This document shows positions 18,504-25,610 of a DNA stretch of 64,000 bases, piece by piece; the stretch's first letter is position 1, and each line of letters begins with the position of its first letter. Source of the DNA: Gelidibacter pelagius. GTDB lineage: Bacteria; Bacteroidota; Bacteroidia; Flavobacteriales; Flavobacteriaceae. The DNA is taken from contig NZ_JAGEVG010000016.1 in NCBI RefSeq assembly GCF_017581925.1, positions 62,001-126,000 of the forward strand, given 5' to 3'. The translations under genes were made by a program, and so were the position numbers. The notes under the pieces are model-generated. The model saw nothing but the letters and a program-made list of their open reading frames with translations. It made no database searches and was not told the origin of the DNA.

Positions 18504-19259
18504 ATGAGAAAAATTACTTTTATTTTTACAATGGCTGCTATGTTTGCCATATTTTCATCTTATTCACAGGATGGAAACACAATTAATGATCCCATCGATT
18601 TAGATGGTTCAACCACCACTCCGGATTTATTGAATTTGGGACCGGCAACCAACTCTGGTCTTGAACCAATGTGTAGCACGGCACCGGATATTTTCTTTAA
18701 ACATATTATTTCAGCAGGAGATAATAAGTTCATTTTTGAAATTAGGACCATAGCGGTTGCAGTAAGCTCCACTTCCTCCTTTCAATTGTTAAAAGCAACG
18801 AATGGCGATCTAAATACTTTACAAGAATCATATTGCGCTAATTATAACGTAGAGAGCGGCGTCGGTGGAGTTTCTCAAGGTATTATAGAAAACGTAATCC
18901 AAGGAGATGTTTATTACTTGAGAGTATTTAAGCCTACAGGTTTAACAGATGCTCAATTAAGAGCATTAGCTGATGCCTCAACTATTTCCATGGTGTCTTC
19001 TTATGACAGCACACTCTCATTTGAAAGTCCTGAGCAAAATGCGTTTAAGCTTATTGTTAAACGTAATTCTATAGAATTTCACAATAATGTAGATTACAAG
19101 AACTTCAGTGTTTATGCAATTGATGGAAAACAGGTCATGTCTCAAAAAACTAATGAAAGTCTAAAATCTATTGATATATCAATGTTAGATAGAGGCATAT
19201 TTATATTGAGGGTTGAAAATGACGGCGCATCCCAAGCACATAAGTTCGTTAAGAATTAG
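18504..19259 (+). CDS. Secreted protein with T9SS type A C-terminal sorting domain
   Basis: The 251-residue protein has a signal peptide ending near SSYSQ, a middle region without a recognised domain, and a C-terminal sorting domain from about residue 185. That domain shows the usual NFSVYAIDGKQVMS, LDRGIFILRV and final HKFVKN pattern. Such proteins are exported by the T9SS and anchored at, or released from, the cell surface. The middle part has two Cys residues (LEPMCS and QESYCANYN) that may form a disulfide. Its role is unknown. It stands alone after a long gap. Confidence 0.85.
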   Translation: MRKITFIFTMAAMFAIFSSYSQDGNTINDPIDLDGSTTTPDLLNLGPATNSGLEPMCSTAPDIFFKHIISAGDNKFIFEIRTIAVAVSSTSSFQLLKATNGDLNTLQESYCANYNVESGVGGVSQGIIENVIQGDVYYLRVFKPTGLTDAQLRALADASTISMVSSYDSTLSFESPEQNAFKLIVKRNSIEFHNNVDYKNFSVYAIDGKQVMSQKTNESLKSIDISMLDRGIFILRVENDGASQAHKFVKN

Positions 19260-19352
19260 TGTGGTATTTACCAATAAAGAAAGGAGCTTTTTTTGGTAAA
19301 AGCTCCTTTCTGTTTTTTATACACTACAGGGGCATCAATTCAAATTTTGCAT

Positions 19353-19378
19353 TATCTTTGTTAACCAAACCTGTTTGG
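19353..19378 (+). promoter_or_regulatory. pyrR promoter box and leader hairpin
   Basis: The -7 box TATCTTTG (19353-19360) is followed by a perfect short hairpin CCAAAC-ct-GTTTGG (19365-19378), 7 bp before the pyrR ATG. The hairpin would sit at or near the 5' end of the mRNA and near the ribosome site. Confidence 0.45.
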
Positions 19379-19385
19379 ATAGTTT

Positions 19386-19925
19386 ATGAGTCAAAAATTG
19401 TTACTTAATGCCAAAGAAATCAACATCATTCTTCATCGATTGGCTTGTCAACTCATTGAAAAACACGACGATTTTTCCAATACAGTACTTATAGGAATCC
19501 AACCGAGAGGTAAATTTTTGGCCAATCGATTAGCTCAAATTTTGAAGAGCGAATACCATATAAAACATATACAATTAGGACTTTTAGACATCACTTTTTT
19601 TAGAGATGATTTCCGACGTGGTGAAAAACCATTAGAAGCGAACACCACAGAGATCAATTTCCTTGTGGAAGATAAAAATATTGTCTTTATCGATGATGTG
19701 CTCTATACCGGAAGAAGTATTCGTGCGGCTTTAACCGCAATCCAATCTTTTGGCAGGCCTAATGAAATTGAGTTACTCACTTTAATTGACCGACGATTTA
19801 GCCGTCATTTACCCATTCAGCCAGATTATAGAGGTAGACAAGTGGATGCCATCAATAAAGAAAAGGTAAAAGTGAATTGGTTAGAACATGGCGGAGAAGA
19901 TGCCGTATATCTAGTTAATAGTTAA
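19386..19925 (+). CDS. pyrR: Pyrimidine regulatory protein / uracil phosphoribosyltransferase PyrR
   Basis: The 179-residue type I phosphoribosyltransferase has the PRPP-binding loop FIDDVLYTGRS with Asp103-Asp104, and the PyrR-type segments GIQPRGK and LIDRRFSRHLP. PyrR binds uridine nucleotides, controls pyrimidine genes and often has weak uracil phosphoribosyltransferase activity. In Firmicutes it acts by RNA attenuation; the mechanism in Bacteroidota is not established by this sequence. It is followed 2 bp later by an unknown ORF and then pyrB, supporting a pyrimidine role. Confidence 0.93.
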   Translation: MSQKLLLNAKEINIILHRLACQLIEKHDDFSNTVLIGIQPRGKFLANRLAQILKSEYHIKHIQLGLLDITFFRDDFRRGEKPLEANTTEINFLVEDKNIVFIDDVLYTGRSIRAALTAIQSFGRPNEIELLTLIDRRFSRHLPIQPDYRGRQVDAINKEKVKVNWLEHGGEDAVYLVNS

Positions 19926-19927
19926 AT

Positions 19928-20278
19928 ATGAATAGTGAAGAATTATTTATGCTCGATAAAAAAATCTCAGAAAATGGAGATGAAGTTATCGTTTCTTTTG
20001 GTCCCTTTGATGGCTTGGATGAAATTCATCGTATGGACGCCATGATGTTCGAAAATATTCCTGAAGACATTGGCAGATATGATGGTCATGAAGTGAATAT
20101 GGATGATACTGATGGTCGACTATTTGCTTATGGAAGAAATGCCGAAGAATTATTTAAGTTGATGCAGCCGATGTTGTTACAGTTCGATTTTTTAAATAAA
20201 GCAATGGTATATCTTAGATTCAATAAAGAAGATGGTACTTATAGTGAACTTGAGTTTAACCTAAGCCAAGTTAAGTGA
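19928..20278 (+). CDS. Unknown acidic protein between pyrR and pyrB
   Basis: The 116-residue acidic protein has no signal peptide or membrane helix. It shows an alpha/beta pattern with the recognisable stretches GRYDGHEVNMDDTDGRLFAYG and AEELFKLMQPMLL, but I do not recognise a family. Its ATG lies 2 bp after the pyrR stop, so the two are co-translated. It may be a lineage-specific accessory to the pyr genes, or simply carried along. Confidence 0.75.
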   Translation: MNSEELFMLDKKISENGDEVIVSFGPFDGLDEIHRMDAMMFENIPEDIGRYDGHEVNMDDTDGRLFAYGRNAEELFKLMQPMLLQFDFLNKAMVYLRFNKEDGTYSELEFNLSQVK

Positions 20279-20290
20279 TATAAGTTGAGA

Positions 20291-20346
20291 TTTCAAAATT
20301 GGGACTTGGAACCTTGAACTTTAAACTTTGAATTTGGACACCTTGG
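20291..20346. repeat. Eight-heptad periodic tract
   Basis: Consecutive 7-mers read TTTCAAA, ATTGGGA, CTTGGAA, CCTTGAA, CTTTAAA, CTTTGAA, TTTGGAC, ACCTTGG. The units differ but keep the frame. It starts 13 bp after the preceding stop codon and lies upstream of pyrB. Confidence 0.75.
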
Positions 20347-20407
20347 ATCAAAAGAATGAGTACGAATAGACAATAGGAATTAATAATAGGAATAAATAAT
20401 ACAGACA

Positions 20408-21337
20408 ATGAGCGAATTAAGTGTCAATCACTTATTGGGAATTAAAGATCTGAATTCACAGGACATTCAACTTATTTTCGAAACAGCCGATCATTTTAAG
20501 GAGGTCATCAATAGACCCATCAAGAAAGTGCCTTCACTTAGGGATATAACCATTGCCAACTTATTCTTTGAGAATTCCACCCGTACCAAACTATCTTTTG
20601 AATTGGCTGAAAAACGGCTCTCTGCCGATGTCATCAACTTTTCAGCATCACAATCATCCGTTAAAAAAGGGGAAACCTTAATTGACACCGTCAACAATAT
20701 TCTGTCGATGAAAGTGGATATGGTGGTCATGCGCCATCCAAACCCAGGAGCCAGTGTGTTCTTGTCACAACATGTTAGCGCCAGTATAATTAACGCAGGA
20801 GATGGTGCACATGAGCACCCTACACAAGCATTGCTGGACAGTTACTCTATTAGGGAGCGGTTAGGCAAAGTTCAAGGAAAAAACGTGGTTATTGTGGGCG
20901 ATATTTTGCACAGTCGCGTTGCGCTTTCAAATATTTTCGCCCTTCAATTGCAAGGCGCAAACGTGATGGTTTGCGGACCAAAAACCTTATTGCCAAAGTA
21001 TATCGATAAACTGGGTGTGAAAGTGGAGACTAATTTAAAGAAAGCGCTCCAATGGTGTGACGTTGCGAATATGCTTCGTGTACAGAATGAGCGTATGGAT
21101 ATGACGTATTTTCCGTCAACAAGAGAATATACGCAACAATACGGGGTTAATAAAGCATTGCTTAATTCTCTGGACAAGGAGATTACCATTATGCACCCAG
21201 GTCCTATAAATCGCGGGGTGGAAATCACAAGTGATGTGGCAGATTCCAAACAGGCCATTATTTTAGATCAAGTTCAAAATGGCGTGGCAATTAGGATGGC
21301 AGTTATTTATTTATTAGCTTCAAAAATTAAACATTAA
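20408..21337 (+). CDS. pyrB: Aspartate carbamoyltransferase catalytic subunit
   Basis: The 309-residue protein has the carbamoyl-phosphate site ENSTRTKLSFE (Ser57-Thr58-Arg59-Thr60), HPTQALLD near 137-144, and the C-terminal MHPGPINRGVE motif. It joins carbamoyl phosphate and L-aspartate in the committed step of pyrimidine synthesis. No pyrI regulatory subunit is next to it, so it is probably an unregulated trimer or is controlled through PyrR. It is followed after 10 bp by a small gene in the same direction. Confidence 0.97.
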   Translation: MSELSVNHLLGIKDLNSQDIQLIFETADHFKEVINRPIKKVPSLRDITIANLFFENSTRTKLSFELAEKRLSADVINFSASQSSVKKGETLIDTVNNILSMKVDMVVMRHPNPGASVFLSQHVSASIINAGDGAHEHPTQALLDSYSIRERLGKVQGKNVVIVGDILHSRVALSNIFALQLQGANVMVCGPKTLLPKYIDKLGVKVETNLKKALQWCDVANMLRVQNERMDMTYFPSTREYTQQYGVNKALLNSLDKEITIMHPGPINRGVEITSDVADSKQAIILDQVQNGVAIRMAVIYLLASKIKH

Positions 21338-21347
21338 ATCGACTTTT

Positions 21348-21680
21348 ATGATTTTTGACAAAGAAAACAATACAACTCTGATAACCCAAGAGAAAAGTAC
21401 CATTATAGAACTAGTAAAAAAACTTCAGGTGACCTATCCCAAATTTGAGAATGATAACGTCATCATAAATTTATCGGTCTTAAATAAAGTCAGTTTACAA
21501 GACATTATTGAGTTTTTAGAGATATCCAATAGGCATCGTCGGGCCAAACATTCTTTCGTTATTGTAACGGATCAAACTAATTTAGATGAAATGCCCGATG
21601 AAATTATGGTCGTACCTACACTTAAGGAAGCTTATGACGTGATTGAAATGGAGGAGATGGAACGTGATTTGGGAATTTAA
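21348..21680 (+). CDS. Small STAS-like protein upstream of ribonuclease Z
   Basis: The 110-residue soluble protein has a beta-alpha pattern resembling STAS/anti-anti-sigma folds (NVIINLSVLNKVSLQDIIEF, then HSFVIVTD and MVVPTLKEAYDVIEME). Flavobacterial proteins of this type usually sit directly before rnz. A regulatory role is only inferred. It is probably co-transcribed with pyrB (10-bp gap) and perhaps with rnz. Confidence 0.75.
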   Translation: MIFDKENNTTLITQEKSTIIELVKKLQVTYPKFENDNVIINLSVLNKVSLQDIIEFLEISNRHRRAKHSFVIVTDQTNLDEMPDEIMVVPTLKEAYDVIEMEEMERDLGI

Positions 21681-21794
21681 GAATAAGTTTATAAGTTGAG
21701 GAGATTGAAGTTTAGATGTATTCAGTTTAAAAGTCCTCAAAAGCTCTGTTGGACATTTACAACTCCTAAACTCATAACTTTCCAAACCCTTACT

Positions 21795-22703
21795 ATGAAA
21801 CTAACCATTCTTGGTTGCTTCAGTGCAACCCCACGTAGAGATACCAATCCGACGGCCCAGGTTTTAGAGATTAACAACCATCTTTTTTTAATTGATTGCG
21901 GCGAGGGAACTCAGGTGGAATTGCGTCGGAATAAAATCAAGTTCGCCCGGATCAAGCATATCTTTATTTCACATCTACACGGCGACCACTTTTTTGGGTT
22001 GGTGGGATTGATTTCCACATTCCGATTGTTGACCAGGGAAACTGAACTGCATATCTATTGTCCAAAGGGATTAAAGGAGGTGATTACTCTACAGATGAAA
22101 TTAGCCGACTCATGGACCAATTATCCACTTTTTTTCCATGAATTGACTTCCGATACCTCAGATCTTATTTTTGAAGATGATAAAGTAGAGGTGTGGACCA
22201 TTCCTTTAGACCATCGTATTTATACCAACGGATTTTTATTTAAGGAAAAGGAAGGTGAGCGCCATTTGCACATGCCGTCGGTTATTGAAGCCAATATTGA
22301 TATGGCCTATTACAATAAGCTGAAACAAGGCTACGATGTAGTTAATAATGATGGCGTACTCATAGATCATAAAAAAGTAACATTGCCACCAAAACCACCC
22401 AAAAGCTATGCCTTTTGTAGTGATACGGCTTATAGGGAAGATATTGTGCCAATAATTAAAGATGTCGATGTGTTATATCACGAGTCTACGTTTTTAGAAA
22501 AACATGCGCATTTAGCACCAAAAACAAAGCACTCTACGGCAAAGGAAGCGGCGCTTATTGCAAAGAAGGCAAATGCGAAAACACTTATTTTAGGTCATTA
22601 TTCCACACGTTATGATGACTTGAATGAATTCAAATTGGAAGCCCAGACCATTTTCAGATCGGTTAAATTAGCAAAAGATGGCAAGCGGTTTATTTTTGAC
22701 TGA
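21795..22703 (+). CDS. rnz: Ribonuclease Z
   Basis: The 302-residue metallo-beta-lactamase-fold nuclease has the zinc motif HLHGDH at residues 60-65, plus the downstream ligands in FCSDTAY and LGHYSTRY and the RNase Z hallmark block KHSTAKEAA. It cuts the 3' trailer of tRNA precursors. The ATG at 21795 (MKLTILGCFSATP) was chosen over a longer in-frame reading from 21696. That extra stretch is low-complexity intergenic DNA, and family members start at MKL. It overlaps the convergent next gene by 14 bp. Confidence 0.96.
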   Translation: MKLTILGCFSATPRRDTNPTAQVLEINNHLFLIDCGEGTQVELRRNKIKFARIKHIFISHLHGDHFFGLVGLISTFRLLTRETELHIYCPKGLKEVITLQMKLADSWTNYPLFFHELTSDTSDLIFEDDKVEVWTIPLDHRIYTNGFLFKEKEGERHLHMPSVIEANIDMAYYNKLKQGYDVVNNDGVLIDHKKVTLPPKPPKSYAFCSDTAYREDIVPIIKDVDVLYHESTFLEKHAHLAPKTKHSTAKEAALIAKKANAKTLILGHYSTRYDDLNEFKLEAQTIFRSVKLAKDGKRFIFD

Positions 22704-23109
22704 ATTCCTTAAGATGTCTTATCCAACTAAATGCTGCATCTAAATCATCACACCTTTTAAGGCTGATATTTGCGAATTGCTTTTCAATGGAAGCATTGAT
22801 ATACGCAAAATCATTGTAAGCGACTGTGGCAATGGCAACAATAAAATCGAATTCTTTATGAAATCTATACCATAACTGTGGCTCAATAGAATAGGGTTCG
22901 ACCCTATTGGAGATATAGGCAATTTCTATTCCTTCACCGTAATAATCGAGCATTGCGCCAATTACTTCTAGGATTTTGTCCCAGTCGAAGTGGATGCCTT
23001 CATGGAGTTCAGAGAGGACAAAATTCTCACAAAAATAAAAATTTCCAAATGTAAATTCTATTTTTGAATGTGGTAGTAGACTAAAATATTTACTTTCTTC
23101 AAATCGCAT
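22690..23109 (-). CDS. Unknown cytoplasmic protein convergent with rnz
   Basis: The start MRFEESKYFS at 23109 was preferred to an upstream Met at 23166, because the upstream codons are Phe/Tyr/Asn-rich and look non-coding. The product is 139 residues, soluble, with the alternating strands and helices of a small alpha/beta domain (FGNFYFCENF, GIEIAYISNRVEPYSIEPQ, FIVAIATVAYNDF). It resembles flavobacterial STAS-like proteins, but I would not name a family. Its 3' end overlaps the rnz 3' end by 14 bp, tail to tail. Confidence 0.7.
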   Translation of the reverse strand: MRFEESKYFSLLPHSKIEFTFGNFYFCENFVLSELHEGIHFDWDKILEVIGAMLDYYGEGIEIAYISNRVEPYSIEPQLWYRFHKEFDFIVAIATVAYNDFAYINASIEKQFANISLKRCDDLDAAFSWIRHLKEFSQK

Positions 23110-23191
23110 TTTAGGGAAATAATAGTTAAATTTATAAGAATTTGATGAGTAAAAAAATAAATACAATATTTTAACTTTTAAGTAATTTATA

Positions 23192-23839
23192 ATGAATGCA
23201 GACTTAGGGAGTTACAGAAAATCCTACGAAAAACAAGCTTTATTGGAGGCTAACATAAGTGATAATCCTATGGAAGTTTTTCAGAAATGGTTCTATGAAG
23301 TGGACACTAATTTTGATGAGTCTGAGACCAATGCCATGACCATATCGACTATTGGATTGGATGGATTTCCTAAGAGTAGGGTAGTGCTTCTTAAGAAATA
23401 TACTCATGAAGGTTTTATTTTCTATACCAATTATAAAAGTGACAAAGCAAAGGCCATTATGTCCAACCCAAATGTTTGTCTGTCATTTTTTTGGCCAAAG
23501 GCAGAACGTCAAGTGATTATTAAGGGAAGTGCAGAAAAAGTATCGCCGAATATGAGTGACGGTTATTTTGAATCGCGACCTCGCGGAAGTCAATTGGGGG
23601 CATTGGTATCCCACCAAAGTGAAGTGGTAAAGAATAGGGAAGTACTTGAAGAGGAACTGCATCAGCTTGAAGCAAAATTTGAAGGTAAGGAAATTCCCAG
23701 GCCAGAACATTGGGGAGGTTTTATTGTCAAGCCCATCTCAATTGAATTTTGGCAAGGACGGCCTAATAGATTGCACGATAGGATCAGGTTTACATTGAAA
23801 GAGGAATTTGATTGGGTTATGGAGCGTCTTTCACCATAA
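23192..23839 (+). CDS. pdxH: Pyridoxamine 5'-phosphate oxidase
   Basis: The 215-residue FMN-dependent oxidase has the motifs SRVVLLKKY, FYTNYKSDKA, YFESRPRGSQLGA and the C-terminal EFWQGRPNRLHDR that contacts the substrate phosphate. It makes pyridoxal 5'-phosphate from pyridoxine or pyridoxamine phosphate. Length is normal and all conserved blocks are present. It is divergent from the preceding minus-strand gene (82 bp apart) and is followed by a 515-bp gap. Confidence 0.97.
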   Translation: MNADLGSYRKSYEKQALLEANISDNPMEVFQKWFYEVDTNFDESETNAMTISTIGLDGFPKSRVVLLKKYTHEGFIFYTNYKSDKAKAIMSNPNVCLSFFWPKAERQVIIKGSAEKVSPNMSDGYFESRPRGSQLGALVSHQSEVVKNREVLEEELHQLEAKFEGKEIPRPEHWGGFIVKPISIEFWQGRPNRLHDRIRFTLKEEFDWVMERLSP

Positions 23840-24078
23840 TAGAGCTGCGATATGGATAAATTTCCAAAACCAATTGAGAGATGATTAACATTCTGAAAAT
23901 ATGGATGATCACACGGATATAACTTAAACATTCTTTGGTGTTGTACACCTATATCAGCTATTTTGATGGTTTTCTCAATGCTGGTAGTGTGACACGCTAC
24001 GCTGCAGACGCTATACTCTTTTCCCAGCAGTTTTAATACACAGAGGCTTGTCTCGATCGTAAATATAATTCCGTATTC

Positions 24079-24135
24079 ATACCTTGTGGACTTGTCGGCC
24101 AGTGCCGGTCGGACAGCCCCGAGGTTCTTGATTAA
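24079..24135. repeat. REP-like imperfect palindrome
   Basis: ACCTTGTGGACTTGTC and GGACAGCCCCGAGGT can fold as a long imperfect hairpin around GGCCAGTGCC. A related sequence occurs at 43541-43589, and a looser one at 39472-39504. The trailing GAGGTTCTTGATT recurs exactly at 47366-47378. Confidence 0.65.
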
Positions 24136-24172
24136 TTAATAAAACAACTTAAAAACTGGACATCTAACTTTT

Positions 24173-24282
24173 ATCGATAAAACGCAAGATTTCATCGCCG
24201 TAAGTCCAGTGTTTGTTTCAAAAAGATGTATTTCATCGATGATTTACAAATAAAACCGACTAAGTGTGTGCTTTTCATCGAT
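24173..24282. promoter_or_regulatory. Phased ATCG(AT) motifs upstream of the CAP-domain gene
   Basis: ATCGATAAAACGC starts at 24173, TTCATCGCC has ATCG at 24194, TTCATCGAT at 24235, and TTCATCGAT at 24277. The spacings of 21, 41 and 42 bp are near multiples of two helical turns. The same ATCGATAA-type motif, followed by ACG, recurs at 35040-35094. Confidence 0.45.
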
Positions 24283-24354
24283 TTTAACATTTCATTAACA
24301 GTTAGTTCATTTTAGTCTTCTAATTTAGCTGAACCAAATCGAATTAACCTACTT

Positions 24355-24849
24355 ATGAAAATTTCTACCTACCTGCCAATGATGGCTTTACTGGCCATGT
24401 TTACCTTCTCTTGTTCTACGGATGAATTTCAAGAAGACAAGATCGATCATGTTCAATTGAAAAATGCTCCAGCACCTAAAGCCATTGAATTAGAAATTTT
24501 GGAGTTGATCAATAACTACCGAATCGAAATGGATTTAGCTCCATTAAACAACCTGAGCATCATTAAGTCGGTTGCATTTACACATACCGATTATATGGTA
24601 TCTGTAAATCAGATTAACCATGACAATTTTTTCCAACGTAAATCCAGTTTGGTACAAAATGCTGCCGCAATGAAAGTTTCAGAAAATTTAGCTTATGCCT
24701 ATAATTCTGCTGAATCTGTCGTAAATGGATGGTTGAAAAGTCCGGGGCATAAAGCAACTATAGAAGGAGATTTTACTGATTTTGATATTTCTGCAGAGAA
24801 GAATTCAGAAGGTAAATGGTATTTTACAAATATATTTATTAAGCGTTAG
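24355..24849 (+). CDS. CAP/SCP-domain lipoprotein
   Basis: The 164-residue lipoprotein has a signal peptide with lipobox FSC and a CAP (SCP/PR-1) domain. Its features are ILELINNYRIEMDLAPL, the conserved His in FTHTDYM, NQINHDNF, SENLAYAY and GWLKSPGHKATI. Bacterial CAP proteins are envelope proteins of mostly unknown biochemical role. The first helix and the GH-type pocket residues are present. It is monocistronic, preceded by a 515-bp gap with phased motifs and a REP-like element, and followed by a strong terminator. Confidence 0.9.
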   Translation: MKISTYLPMMALLAMFTFSCSTDEFQEDKIDHVQLKNAPAPKAIELEILELINNYRIEMDLAPLNNLSIIKSVAFTHTDYMVSVNQINHDNFFQRKSSLVQNAAAMKVSENLAYAYNSAESVVNGWLKSPGHKATIEGDFTDFDISAEKNSEGKWYFTNIFIKR

Positions 24850-24891
24850 TCTATTAATTGAGTTTTAAGAAAGTTAGTTATTGTGAAAAGG

Positions 24892-24917
24892 ACCGCTCCA
24901 TATGAGCGGTTTTTTTA
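24892..24917 (+). terminator. Terminator of the CAP-domain gene
   Basis: Stem ACCGCTC/GAGCGGT with a 5-nt loop is followed by seven T. Between here and 25562 I see no credible gene. There is a perfect AATGATT/AATCATT hairpin (24948-24964) and fragments containing CTATCGGGA. Confidence 0.9.
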
Positions 24918-25562
24918 TTGATAATTGGAGCATAATGCTCATTTAGTAATGATTGCCAATCATTATAAAGTTAGCTATTATTCTGGTTTTTAAAATGCCT
25001 TATACGCATTCCAAAGAAGTTTATTTTCAGGTTGAAAGGTCAAATCCTTGCTTCCAATTGCTATCGGGAGTCATTGCAGACAGTTTAGTTTCTATAAATT
25101 TTTTGGTCGGGTCGCCACTATCGGGAATACGAATAACTCTGTTTTTTTTATATTGTTTATTCGCTATTTCACGAAGCAGACTCTCAGTCTACCAATATAA
25201 AACTATGAACTTAAAATCCATAGCGGTTTATTTTACAGATAGTGTTCAACATTATACTAAGTAGTTAGTTGTGATCATTTCATGATAAAAGGTTCCTATC
25301 GACGAGACAAGATATAGCTGTTATAACTTTTCAACTTAATATATTAAACCTGTCTTTCTTAACAGTGCTGTCTTATTAGTTTCCTTCAACATACATCAAC
25401 ATGCATCAATATACTATAGAGATACAAAAACTAACCTTGTATAAATAGGAGTTTTATTTCCATCTGTCGGTCGAACGCGTCTATTTTCGATTCAGCCAAC
25501 CGTCAATATGATCACCATGATTTAAAATCCACATACCTCGCCGTTTAGTAGAAAAACGGCAT

Positions 25563-25592
25563 AAAAAAAGCAGACTCATGGTCTGCTTTTTT
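25563..25592. terminator. Bidirectional terminator after the adhesin operon
   Basis: AAAAAAGCAGAC/GTCTGCTTTTTT flank a TCATG loop. The hairpin has an A-run on one side and a T-run on the other, and sits 19 bp from the stop codon of the minus-strand OmpA-family gene. Confidence 0.9.
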
Positions 25593-25610
25593 ATAAAAAC
25601 TTAGAAGAAA

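Noticed and set aside
21696-21794. 33-codon N-terminal extension of ribonuclease Z
   Set aside because: Low-complexity intergenic sequence with weak 7-bp periodicity; the family N-terminus begins at the ATG at 21795.
24953-25264. 103-codon plus-strand frame in the gap after the CAP-domain gene
   Set aside because: Unusual composition, no start context, no recognised domain, and contains palindrome fragments; probably non-coding.
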